Assembly (NCBI GenBank): GCA_013054445.1
Contig: JAAMPI010000442.1
Coordinates: forward strand, 1 to 37,678
Length of the DNA: 37,678 bases
Origin: Cudoniella acicularis
Lineage: Eukaryota; Ascomycota; Leotiomycetes; Helotiales; Helotiaceae
Direction: 5' to 3'
The notes under the pieces were generated by a model. It did not search any database, had not been told where the DNA came from, and saw only the letters and a list, made by a program, of their open reading frames with translations. Below, piece after piece: positions 12,264-22,195 of this stretch; position 1 is the stretch's first letter, and each line of letters opens with the position of its first letter. Position numbers and translations under genes: made by a program.

Positions 12264-12437
12264 CTCTTGCTCAGGCGCTAATCACCCTCGGCTCACCCTC
12301 GGCTTAGTCAACTCACCTGAGCTGCATGAGCAACCTGAGCAACTCACCCGAGCACCCTGAGCACCCTGAGCACCCTGAGCAACTCACCTGAGCACCCTGA
12401 GCAGCTCACCTGAGCAGGCCTGAGCATCCTGAGCAAG
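12264..12437. repeat. Degenerate minisatellite (CACCCTGAG / AACTCACCTGAG units)
   Basis: About a dozen tandem 9-14 base units built around CTGAGCA and CACCCTGAG follow directly on the truncated kinase. Composition is normal (CpA and TpG are present), so the repeat is not RIP-mutated although it borders DNA that is. It may mark the breakpoint that removed the rest of the kinase. Confidence 0.8.
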
Positions 12438-13499
12438 ATTTACCACATCGTCACGTGTTTTGACTTCTCGCTTTTTAACTAATCGTACTTGATCTGGCCT
12501 CTGTTCTCTCACTTCACTTTTGTCAAGTTTTGACGACGATGCTCAAGGAGCCTAAACAAGTTCCTAAGGAACTTAAAGTAGACACTTTCTAAAAATATAC
12601 TTAGTACTTTGCCTACGGTATAAGTTAGATTAATATAGATATCCCTAAGGAGAGTACTTCTTTTCCCTCTATAAATTCCTTATTACTCTATACTTGTCTT
12701 GATCTAAATACCTCTCTTCTTTAATCTTATTATTTGATCGACTTTCTAAATCTCTCTATAAAATTCGTTTTATTAATTGCTTTCTATCTTCTACTCCGTA
12801 TAAGTTATCGTTTTAGTATCCTTAATACCTAAAAAGGAATCAACGGAAGAATTCTTCGTACGATCTCGTAATAAAGGCTCTAGTATCAAGTTAGAAATTA
12901 TTAATAGAAAAAAGATAAAGAAAGATCTCTAGCTAGGAATAAAGAAAAACTATACTCGTGCCCTAGCGCGATAGGACTAGTAAGGGCTATTTCCTGATCT
13001 CTAATAAAAATTTCTTCTAACGCTTATTTCTTTACTAAATAGGTTTAAACTCGAACACCCTAGAGCTACTCTAAATAATATAGAGACGTCGAAAGATTAG
13101 GCTAGATATATTATATATAGTATCGTAGGTGCCTATAGCGACGATATTACTAGGCTAGGCTCTATTGTCCGCTCGTAGAAGGATCTTACGGCAGGCTAGT
13201 AGTAGGCTAAGCGAAAGCTAAAGATAGACCTTAAAGTAGTTATTACTATCTTAAACGTAAGTTCCGGATCTAGTATTTCTATATTTTTAAGTTATTATAC
13301 GTAATCGCTAATAGAATATAGTTTATAAAAGGCCTTTTATAAAAGGAAATCGGCCTACGCTATAGGAAACGAGAGAGGAAGTACGGTACGATAATTCACT
13401 TTATTTATCTTAGAATATAACTCTAGTCAAATGATTAGTATATTTATAGGAAGTCAAGAACTAGATTAGAAGTATAAGGCTAGCTATAGATATAAGTAT

Positions 13500-15969
13500 T
13501 TATATTAGTAAGAGTCGGCGAGTTTATATAATCAACTTGCGTCCTAGGTCAGGTCGAGGCCTTTATTATCGTATAAGTCCTTTATGTCTTTAAACTCTTC
13601 CGAGGTTTAATAAACGACTAATAGCTATTTTATTAGGATATCACTTTTAAGGTGTTTCGAAATAAGGATAGGAGGGCGAAGTTTACGATATAAGTTATAC
13701 GAGACGCTAAAAACATAATATTTAAGCCGGATAAAAGGTAAGGTTCTATTATCTTATACCTTAGAGCTATTCTTTAAAGACTAATTATAAAATAGGCCGG
13801 AGTACTTATTATACGAAGGCTTATAACCTCGACCGCTCTTTTATAATCCGATCTTTACGTATCTTATTAAATTTATCGTAAAAGGGGTCTTTAGAGATTA
13901 TAAGACTATAGATAAGCTTCTTAATCTCGACCCGCTTAGGGATAAGATGTTCTAACTCTATTAGGATTTAGAGGTCCTTAATCTGCCCTTCTTCTAGAAA
14001 GAAGATAGAGAGATCGACACGACAAACATATTTAGTAAACGTATAAGAGACCTAGGCTTTCGTTCTAGATATAAGCTCTCGCCTATAATCTATGATTTTA
14101 GAGTAGAAGGTCTATTTCTTATCGGTATGCTTTACTAGTAATCATTAGGCGGATCTGTCTTTAAAACTAACGAATTCTTAGACAAGCTCTATTTAACGGC
14201 TTAGAGGATAAAGTATAGCGGTCATACCGATAAGAATACCTATCGTGATCATTATACGCCTAATAACGCTAGAACTGACGGTCAAGGTAGCTACTTTAGT
14301 GATAAGCTATATAGTATTATTAACGACAGATTTCGGTCTATAACCTTATGTCGTAATCCTAAACTTTAGTAGTCTCTCCCGGCAGAAAAACAGTATAAGC
14401 TTAAAAGTAGCCTAGAGTTTACCGCTATCGAACAGGAGCTAGAAGCTCTATCTCTAGATCCTAGGGACGACTCTACTATTACGGATCGACGAAAGGAGTT
14501 ACGTATAGAGAAAAGAAAACTTATTATCGAAGAGCTTTATAAGTGTCGGAAACTCTAGCCGAGTAGAATTCCTTCTAACGAAGGAGAAAACAACTTGATC
14601 GGGTATTACCAGACTATATTTTCCCGTGTCCGCGCCTTAATACTAGAACGCGACCGCCTAGTATCTAGTTTGTTTACTATCGCTCCTATTCGTAGTGAAG
14701 AAGGCCGAGTAGTCCTTCGTAATATGATCTCGCTTTATTAATAAGAAACTAAAGTAGCGGTTCGTCCTGGCTTAGAACTAGAGAAGTGCCTTTACTTGCC
14801 GACAGAGTCTAAGAAGAAGATAAATAGGTTCGTATACTCCTTAAACCCTTTTTAGAGTTCGTATAATATAAAGTACTAATATTATATTTTTAAATAGTAA
14901 GCCGGCGGCCTAGAGATAGAGGCATATCTATAGCTACTATAGAAAGAGCCTTAGAGCTACTTATAGATTTATAGAATTGTGCTTCTTCTATAACGAATAG
15001 GTTATAGGAAAAGACTAGTAGGAGAACTATTACTAAGTTTACTTAGACGGCTATAAACCCCTACTAGCTTAGTGTGATCCGCTCTTCTACGGCGAGACCC
15101 TAGCTTCGCCTGGCATATGTCCCTTCTATCTAGACGATATAACGCTTTCGGCTACTAAACGAATATATCAGTTCTATAACAAAGTTAAATAAAGAGATCA
15201 TATTTCCGACCACTTTAGAATCTTCGAAAAATATATTAGAGGTCTATATAAAGGCATATTACCTAAATGCCTAGTTTTAAGGTCACGCTATCCCGACGTT
15301 TTCGTATTAGCGTAACAGGTGAAATTTTACCTTTAGAACAATTATAGTACTAAATTCGTTAAGAGAGCGAAGAAATCTCGACCCCTAGATAAAGTAGACG
15401 CTAGTTGCCCTAAAACTAAGAGGGTCAGAAGCGTTATTAAGCGCGAACCAGACACGGATATTAGAGAATACTCTAAACTAGTATACGAATTTATATACTA
15501 GACGGCGGAATAGTGGTGTCGAAAGGGCCCTAATACCTCGAATCTAGTAGCTATTCGTTCTCCTCCTTTAAGTACGCTATCAACTACTCCTTCGACAGCT
15601 CTATTAACGCCGCCTTTACTTAATTCGAGGGCTTTAACTCTAATAACAGACGTATACGGGAGCGCGACTCATACGCTAGTATTATAAATTCCTAATAACG
15701 CTAATAGTAATATTGACCTACTCCTTCTTTCTATACCAGATATCGCCGTACCTGTCGGAGACAATACAATTCGCTTATCACCACGTTAAAGCTTTATTAC
15801 TACCTCCTATAAATCGAACTCTATGACGGAGTCTTCTAAGGTGTATAATATAGCGTCGGAATATAATATGATCGAAGTAGAGGACCTTATAGACCTCGAC
15901 GAAGAGTCTTAAGCCTTAGAGGCTAGTGAGTCTCTTATATATATTACTATAGCTCCGAGTATGTGTTAA
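13500..15969 (+). pseudogene. DUF3435 tyrosine-recombinase-like gene with zinc-finger tail (RIP relic)
   Basis: Frames on plus interrupted almost only by TAG/TAA read as one protein once stops are taken as Gln/Trp. Recognisable pieces are IRDLGFRSRYKLSP and YDFRVEGL (about 14.04-14.11 kb), then GHTDKNTYRDHY, PNNARTDGQGSYF and RFRSITLCRNPKL, as in the C-terminal catalytic part of fungal DUF3435 proteins, often annotated as FluG-domain or C2H2 proteins. A Glu/Lys-rich stretch follows and then a zinc-finger-like segment (15.11-15.30 kb) with GMCPF and DHISDHFR. DUF3435 is the family of Starship 'captain' recombinases and of Crypton-like genes. Here no functional frame survives. The N-terminal boundary is a guess. 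Confidence 0.65.
14116..14236. repeat. 14-bp perfect inverted repeat inside the DUF3435 relic
   Basis: TTCTTATCGGTATG at 14116-14129 recurs as its exact reverse complement at 14223-14236, with a 93-base spacer. It lies within the coding relic and may be chance after loss of sequence complexity. Confidence 0.5.
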
Positions 15970-16199
15970 TAACACCGATATTTCGGAGGCTTGAGTCTGA
16001 CTAAATATAAGAGCTTTTATTACCCTAGCGGACGACAGTGACTGGCTAGACCTTTCGACTATTAGAGACACTCTACCCGAGGAGAAGCTATTAGGGGAGT
16101 CAACTGATATTCTAATATATAAAGATATAGCTACTAAAAAAGGAGGGCGTAAATGCTTTAATAAAGATTTTATGTTTGTTAGCGACTCGTTAGATCTAG

Positions 16200-16623
16200 G
16201 TAACTCGAGACTACTTATTTAATCTTTATACCGTTTGCTTATTATAAACTAGATCTACGGAATATTCTAGATCGCGAAGAGCTACCCGACATATATATTA
16301 GTAGAGCCTATAGTAGTCCCGGTAACGGCTCTATAGAAGGCATACCTATTTCTTATCAAGACTTAGAATCTTAGCAGCTTAACGAAAAAGCTATTTAGGA
16401 AACTAGGCCATCCGCTATAGACCCCGAGGATAACCAGTTCGAAGTTAAGCGAGTTATAGATGATCAAGTTGTCCTAGTTGGTCGAGGGAGACGTAAGAAG
16501 ATGATTACCTAATACTAGGTCAAGTAGAAAGGATATCTAGAAGATAATAATAGCTAGGTTAATAAGGCTAATATATATAAGGATCTTATTAAGACCTATA
16601 TGGCAGGAAAGAGCTTAGATTAA
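16200..16623 (+). pseudogene. Chromodomain protein relic
   Basis: One plus frame with few stops reads FAYYKLDLRNILDREELPD, then ISYQDLES, then PEDNQFEVKRVIDD, GRGRRKKM and, across two TAGs, a Y-VK-KGYLEDNNSW core, ending GKSLD and TAA at 16621-16623. The pattern (aromatic-Val cage start, K-W-K-G-Y, N-S-W) is that of a chromodomain, which binds methylated histone H3. Such domains occur at the end of fungal retroelement integrases and in free-standing accessory proteins; no integrase core is visible just upstream, so a free-standing gene is at least as likely. Confidence 0.6.
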
Positions 16624-17194
16624 AGTTATATCATATATAAGATCACTTGAAGGTACTCTTCGTCGTTCTAGTACTCTTTTGTCCTGTTTTATATATATAT
16701 ATAGTTATATTCTCTATCTTTCTTTAATAAATCAATCGATTCTCGACTAACAAGTTACTACTACTTGGGCTTTGACGCCCCGGTTAGTAAGGTTTAAAAA
16801 GGTCTTATTCTTTTAAAAAATAGATCGTTTCTTGCCTTAGCGTGACCAGAGATCCCCTTCCTGCCTATGTTCTAGCTTCTATCTACGCACGTATATAGAC
16901 AGAGGTGATTTGTTTGTGGCTATAGCACTCGTCTAATCTAGCCTAGGGAATTTCCCTCTAAAGGAGAGGCTATAGTACGGCTATGATTAGTCAAATCCTG
17001 ACAAGGCTACCTGCTTGATGCCTAAGCTTGCTTCCTATCTAATAGGCTACGCTTTTCTATCGTTAGGCTCTTCTGCGATGTGTAATAAAAATTTTATAAT
17101 GTGTTAGGGGAGGGTGGTTAGAGCGAAAACTGTTAGTAGTGGCAGGGGATCGGGATACGTGGATAGATTTGAGATATCCTAGAGTGGCCTTAAA

Positions 17195-17303
17195 GGAGAG
17201 CGACTTACTATTAGTAATGTCGCGAAATTGGCTATTAAACGGAATAGTAAAATTGTTATTAGTACCCGGAGCTCTATATATAGTAATTATAGTAGTAATA
17301 TCC
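17195..17303 (-). pseudogene. RIP-mutated fragment of the small secreted protein family
   Basis: The plus-strand sequence around the splice donor is nearly identical to 18797-18905: both share CTTACTATTAGT, AATGTCG/GATGTCG and GAAATTGGCTAT. On minus it reads GTNNNFTIPFNSQFRDITN followed by the same GTAAGT donor, against GTNNNFSIPFDSQFHDITN in the intact gene. The 5' end of exon 1 and the second exon are missing. Differences include many C-to-T or G-to-A changes at CpA/TpG. Confidence 0.75.
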
Positions 17304-17463
17304 CTTTAGGAAAAAAGACAGTATTATAAGACACTAGATATAAGAATGCGGTGTGCTGTTTTGACCTCCTTAGTATTATGATATGAGTCAAGGGATCTGT
17401 TATATCTTAACCACTTCTACTATTCCTATTAATGTCTATCTCTTCACTTTCACGATTCGCGGC

Positions 17464-17857
17464 CTAGTTGTCGATAATCTTTCCTACCTCTTCGAGCGCC
17501 ACCGGCTTCGTTATGAAAAGGTCGATCCTAACTCTAACCGCCTCTGTTTGATCCTTAATACTAGAGCGTCTAGTAAACGTAATAATTAAGGCCGGGTTTC
17601 GAGTGCCCTTAGTATATGATTGCGCTATAGACAGAGCCTCTGAACTGTTCCTTGCGCTATCTACACCCAGGTCTCTCCTACCGAGCCCTATAGACTCTAT
17701 AGCACTCTTTTTTCTCTTCTCCTTAATAGTACGAATCTGTCTCGTAGTACCGAATCTATCAAGTATTGGCATGGTAATATCTATGAATATAATATCGTAA
17801 CCCTCTTGTCGAGCTTCGACCTTATACACCGCCTCAAACTCTGTGCTTTCGATCTCC
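17464..17857 (-). pseudogene. Response-regulator receiver domain relic
   Basis: On minus, an upstream part with stop-to-Gln/Trp reading leads into a frame of 121 codons. It contains GYDIIFIDITMPILDRFGTT, the phospho-acceptor Asp motif of receiver domains (D-I-x-M-P), and ends with DLFITKP, the conserved Lys motif, then VALEEVGKIIDN. In filamentous ascomycetes such domains form the C-terminus of hybrid histidine kinases. The canonical G-F after the acceptor is changed (DRFG for DGFE) and the domain lacks its N-terminal acidic pair, so it is a fragment. It lies between a secreted-protein fragment and a FunK1 fragment on the same strand. Confidence 0.7.
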
Positions 17858-17921
17858 TACCAGGTCATGATAGCGGGCTCCTGATACGCGGACTTAGTAT
17901 CCCTTCTATCACGCTTGTCTA

Positions 17922-18338
17922 TCAAGTCAAGTCCTCGCATGCCTCTCGGAGAATCCCTTTCATTCGAGGGTAGAGCCTTTCGTCTTCCTGTTCCTGCGGC
18001 CTGTCTCTCGGGAAGACAATCTTCCGCAGCCTGTTCACCTATGGAATAAGCGGCTCGAAATAAGACGTGAAATTATCGGTGATTGTCTTTATAAAAATTG
18101 CCTTCTTCGCCACAGTGCCTAATTTCAGTTTGGCCAACTCTTCTATGTCTACGTAGTTCCACTTGTCGAATTGTGGAACAACCCTTTCCTGATTTGGTCT
18201 ATCATAGTGAATGCAGATCCAGAAAAGTACCCAGAATATTGACTCGAGGTCATGCATGAATGAATGCTGCTCGCCAAGGAAACAATTTTGCGGTAAGTTA
18301 GATAGAGATTTTGGCGAGCTCAAGCGGAGTTTTAACAC
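17922..18338 (-). pseudogene. FunK1 (fungal-type kinase) C-terminal fragment
   Basis: The minus frame reads LGEQHSFMHDLESIFWVLFW, ICIHY, FDKWNYVDIEELAKLKLGTV and FIKTITDNFTSYFEPLIP, then a TAG where relatives have Trp (PLIPW), then VNRLRKIVFP, EDERLYPRM and a TGA at 17922-17924. HDLES-FWVLFW is the hallmark of the C-lobe of FunK1, a family expanded in Pezizomycotina near mobile DNA. The N-lobe and the catalytic Asp region are missing, and the upstream 20 residues do not match. The TGG-to-TAG change fits mild RIP. It is less mutated than the DNA to its left. Confidence 0.8.
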
Positions 18339-18576
18339 ATATAATTATTATCATGGGGTTGGTAGATCTAGAGAGCATGTCTTCAGTCACGATTGCCATT
18401 TGACACAATATTACTTTAATCTTCTCCACAGTTTAGATTTCTTGGACCCGGGGTTCTTCCCTATGTTATTCAAATAATAATTGCTAGCGTGGTCACATAA
18501 ATCTTTTATACCAAATTCAAGCCGGGTTCGTTCAAATTTGTTAAAATGATCTTTCCCGGACGAGCTTTCACGAGCT

Positions 18577-19015
18577 TCAGGAGTCAACGCATGAGCAGGT
18601 GGCTGAAATGAGCGTTTGGGGCGGGCTCACGTCGAATGTTACTGTTATTCCATCCATTATACCGTTATTCAGCACCACTCTGCTGTCAATGCCCCAAAAC
18701 TCGCAATTTATATTGGGAAAGCCATTCCAAGAGATAGAGGAGATGCTTAGCTCCGGGTTAGGACCGGCTATACCTTCAAGATTAGGATTGACTTATAGCC
18801 ATTAAGGAGGGCAACTTACTATTAGTGATGTCGTGAAATTGGCTATCAAATGGAATAGAAAAATTGTTGTTAGTGCCGGCAGCTCCATGCGCAGTAATTC
18901 CAGCAGCAATTGGGAACCCTGGGTTATAGAGCGGGTCGAAAGAAGCGGATGGAGCAGCAGAACCAATGTAAGGGAAGAAGGCGAGAGTAAGAAAACTAAT
19001 AGCAAATCTCTTCAT
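18577..19015 (-). CDS. Small secreted protein, effector-like (intact)
   Basis: Two exons (19015-18820 and 18773-18577) joined over a 46-nt intron (18774-18819, GTAAGT donor, TTGAAG acceptor, phase 1) give 130 residues without a break. Residues 1-20 (MKRFAISFLTLAFFPYIGSA) form a clear signal peptide, with likely cleavage before APSASF. The mature part is rich in Asn, Gly, Pro and Ser, with SISWNGFPNINCEFWGID near the start of exon 2 and a C-terminus ending TCSCVDS; only three cysteines are present, one in NCEFWGID and two in TCSC. A TATA element lies 94 bases upstream. Two diverged, RIP-mutated relatives in this window share the intron position and the GFPxxNCxFWGID motif. I do not recognise a named family. 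Size, secretion and position in a RIP-rich compartment are typical of candidate effectors; function is unknown. Confidence 0.8.
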
Positions 19016-19108
19016 TTTAGCTTGGATGTACTAGCCTTTAAGAATGACTTTGAAAATGAACCAAAAAATGAAGCAACTAAAGTGCTAACAAAGAAATGCA
19101 CATACCGT

Positions 19109-19116
19109 ATTTTATA
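19109..19116 (-). promoter_or_regulatory. TATA box of the secreted protein gene
   Basis: TATAAAAT on the minus strand, within GTTTATAAAATACGG, lies about 94 bases upstream of the start codon at 19015, a normal distance for a fungal TATA box. Confidence 0.55.
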
Positions 19117-19265
19117 AACATAATGCGAAGGAGGGGCTCGAACAGGCTCTCTTCAGATATTATAATAACAAGAGGGGTATTTGGTAGGTCCACCTTCGGT
19201 TCCCCCATCATTTTTGGTCCACGCGGGGCCTGACGCGGCAGAAGTGGAGTGGAACTTAAGAAAGG

Positions 19266-19281
19266 GGACCGGAAACGGTCC
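19266..19281. promoter_or_regulatory. Inverted CGG repeat upstream of the secreted protein gene
   Basis: GGACCGGAAACGGTCC is an imperfect inverted repeat with 6-base arms about 250 bases upstream of the secreted protein start. CGG/CCG half-sites of this sort bind Zn2Cys6 regulators in fungi. AAACGGTC is repeated at 19369-19376. Suggestive only. Confidence 0.3.
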
Positions 19282-19357
19282 CTCCTGAAATAGAAGTGCA
19301 ATACCAGGGGCATTTGCACATTCATCTGATCGGACCAATCAACCGATCGACGCCGTG

Positions 19358-19531
19358 ATGGGGTCGAAAACGGTCTTTTTTGCGGAAGGGCTGGTCGGTC
19401 GCGTACAAACTCTCGCCATCGACGTCAACATGGACTGGGACGGGTACGCTGAGGTTCATCGCAAGGACCGTTTCACCTGCACGGTCTGGCTTGGATACGA
19501 TGACGACGAGGCCCTACTCTTTGCCACCTAG
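19358..19531 (+). CDS. Short hypothetical frame, 57 codons
   Basis: An ATG at 19358 opens MGSKTVFFAEGLVGRVQTL, then IDVNMDWDGY, DRFTCTVWLGYDDDEALL and a TAG at 19529-19531. Composition is normal and protein-like, with no RIP stops, and the frame stays open upstream to about 19289. It may be a fragment of a larger lost gene. I recognise no family, and the opposite strand here would be the distal promoter of the secreted protein gene. Confidence 0.3.
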   Translation: MGSKTVFFAEGLVGRVQTLAIDVNMDWDGYAEVHRKDRFTCTVWLGYDDDEALLFAT

Positions 19532-20893
19532 GTATTAACCTTCGTAATGGCCAGCTCTGTAAAGTGGTGGGCGACAACTTCCTTCCCCACGTGGTTCAAC
19601 CGACTAATCATGTCACTTTGTCATATTAGCGTGTTCTGCTGGTGCTGAGGTAATCCTGCAGGGCTTAAATAGCCTCAATAATACTGTATGCACTTGCATC
19701 ATTAAGGAAAAAACCACTGAATCCAATCGTGTTTACTATCACATCCATCGTTATATGTGTGCATTAAACTTCCGAAACAGTCGTAATCTTGTCACGCTTT
19801 GCATCCGTGAAGAGGATTCGTGCCGAGCCGCATGCCGAGCCTTATCGTCTCAGACCGTAGAGGCCTTGCATGTCTGCTCGCCTCATTTTCGCCTCATTGA
19901 AACAATAAGCGCAAGCAGGGCGCATGCAATCCTTTTATGCAGATTATTTCGCCAGCACATCAATTGTCATGCATCTTGGTGAGGAGCCTCATCCAAGCTA
20001 TAGTTATATAATAGTCCCACGTATTTAACTTCACTTTAATACTGCTACGAGTACGTTCGCGATTTAGGTCCTCGAAGTCTTCTCGGGTATGATGCCTGAC
20101 ACACGGATTAGCCACGAGGCTAACGGAAACGCAATCATAGGGACCGTCACCTTCAAACAATCGGAACCCAAGGGCCACACATCAAATTACACTTAGGGGT
20201 GGGATGCATAGTGTGGCTCCCAAGTAGAGGAGACGAGGATAAAAACATCAAATGTATCCTGAGAGTTCTGTTATTTTAATTGAGAGCTCCAAGAAGGCAG
20301 GTATGACCACCCCGACGTAGTCCTGAAAGTTAGCCCGAACAATTTCGGAGACGCAGTCTGTTCAATTATACAGGTGAGGCATCTGTATTTATTTTCTCTG
20401 GTGTCTAAGTTACTGTTCTGATATGACCCAGGTAACGTCAAAAGAACCAACGGATTCGACCGAATCAGGATCCTCGGACCAATATATGTCAGATTTTGCG
20501 ATGCATTTTATTTAAGCATTAGCCACTCGAAGGAATAGAGGTGTATAGGTGGCTTTTACGTGATATTTGGATTGAAGGAAAGCTTTTGCATATGCGCATA
20601 GCTCGCCAATCAAGCACACGGGCATAAGGGCATCTTGTATTCGGGAAACATACCCCGAACCGAATTTTCGGTAACGAGGGGGACTCTTACTATCAAACAC
20701 CTTATAAATAAAAGCGTATAAGAATTATAATATATTTCAATTTTTCGACTCGAACAAAGAAAACTTTAAACAAAATAAAAGGAACACAAAACGTCATCTG
20801 CAACCAAGCACGTTCCTCCCTCGTCGAGCTTTATAGTTACAATTTATAATTATAACCGTAGTGGACCTACTCGAGCTACGACCTAGGACTGTT
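19532..20893. other. Remainder of the less-mutated island
   Basis: Composition is near normal and CpA/TpG are present. Open frames at 19755-19982 (+), 19960-20178 (-) and 20512-20700 (-) are short and unrecognisable. Around 20283-20515 on plus, a frame reading EGRYDHPDVVLKVSPNNF can be spliced over an intron of GTGAGG...ACCCAG form to VTSKEPTDSTES and a TAA, which looks like the end of a broken gene, but a stop lies directly upstream. RIP signs return from about 20.7 kb. Confidence 0.35.
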
Positions 20894-22195
20894 TTATACA
20901 CTGTCGTACAGCTCACCTTTCAAAAGTGTCGAGATCACGAACGCCATTCGTTCTAGATAAATGTTAGGGTTGGCTTTAACGTCTTAGAGCTTCGGCGTCC
21001 TAATGATCTTATGAATCGAAGTCTGGTTCGCCATACTCTCGGTATCAAGGACACCTAGTTCAGAGACAAGGTTGTCACCGCTAGTTATAAGAGCAGGAAG
21101 CGTATCATATAGGAGACCTTTAGTCAAGTACGGGATGATGTCGTACTTGTCAGGGTCAAATTTNTCGTTAGGATCAAAATCCTTANTAGGATCAGGAANT
21201 GGCGTTCTATCTTCTANGAGCGGTGTTCCTTTCTCGGAGAGCTGTGTTCCCGGTAGATACTTTTCGTAGAAACTANTAAGGTCGTATAAAAACTTCTCCT
21301 AGGTTATACTATTAACTAGATTCGGCCTATATACTGTCTTATAAAATTAAACTCCTTGTCTTTAAGTNCGGCTTTAAAGATCNTTACTAATAGGATAGCC
21401 CGTATCTCCTAGGTCGTTAAAAATNCTTNCTAGGATATNTGTTACGTATATAGNAACTTTAGTATATACCTCGNTANGGATATTCTNTAAGCGTAGGTAA
21501 AACCTTTTCGTAGCTACTATATCGAAATTATTGTTTGTCGCGTCATCTCGCGGGATCGGAATGCCTTTAGAGGAGATAGAATATCCGCCTTATATATAGA
21601 CCCTTCCGACTACTTTCTAGAAGGTCTCGAGGCCCTTTTACGTGTCCGTATATATAGTAATATCAGTTAAAGATGATATAAAGAGGAGGATTATTTTCCG
21701 ATCTTCTTCGATAGCTCGTTTAAATATTAGATCTAGTAGCTTAAACCCGTCTTCGAAAAAGTTGTCTTTGTTTAGCTAGAAGGTTTTTACGTCAGGTATA
21801 AAAGGGGAGTCGAATTCGTATATATATTCTTTATACTTCTTTATACTTGCCTTAGTACTAACACTAATTAGAACGTGCTAAAGGCTAAGGGAGTCTAAAG
21901 CTCCTCGTCTATAGATAGCGCGCTTATAGGCTAGTTCTAGGTTTACGATAAGTCTTTCGAATTCGATAATTCCGGACCGGTCAAGCCCCTTTAATAGTAG
22001 TAGTACTATCAAGTCGTCTTTATCCTTTACTAGATCCGATATAGCGAAAACTCCGGGTGCCCGTCTATACTTGGCTTTAATAGCTTGACCCTCCTTACGA
22101 AGAGTATAGTAAACGTCTTATTCTACGGTAGTAAGGCTATTAGGGATAGAAAAACTTTCGGCCTTATTTCTAAGCTTTCCGGAATACTTATCTAA
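20894..22195 (-). pseudogene. Nucleoside hydrolase (IUNH-like) relic
   Basis: On minus one frame is readable from about 22195 to the TAA at 20894-20896, with stops almost only at expected Gln/Trp codons. Its N-terminal part, FAISDLVKDKDDLIVLLLLKGL, matches the metal-binding start of fungal inosine/uridine-type nucleoside hydrolases (D-L-x-K-D-x-D-D), followed by a Leu-rich core and RAIYRRGALDSLSL. Later segments VYI-GGYS and ATNNNFDIVATKRF occupy the places of the family's MGG and N-F-N motifs. These enzymes release bases from ribonucleosides; several fungal copies are secreted. The last third (20894-21160) is almost undamaged, while 21164-21487 contains 14 undetermined bases. Confidence 0.6.
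21164..21487. other. Cluster of 14 single undetermined bases
   Basis: Isolated N positions occur at 21164, 21186, 21199, 21217, 21276, 21368, 21383, 21425, 21429, 21439, 21454, 21474, 21477 and 21487 and nowhere else in the window. Single scattered N positions, rather than a run, suggest ambiguous calls where several near-identical copies were collapsed. Confidence 0.9.

Noticed and set aside
19077..19338. Basic minus frames upstream of the secreted protein
   Set aside because: They cover its TATA box and promoter region, overlap each other, and show no domain.
21072..21269. 65-codon plus frame containing undetermined residues
   Set aside because: It is the antisense of the nucleoside hydrolase relic.
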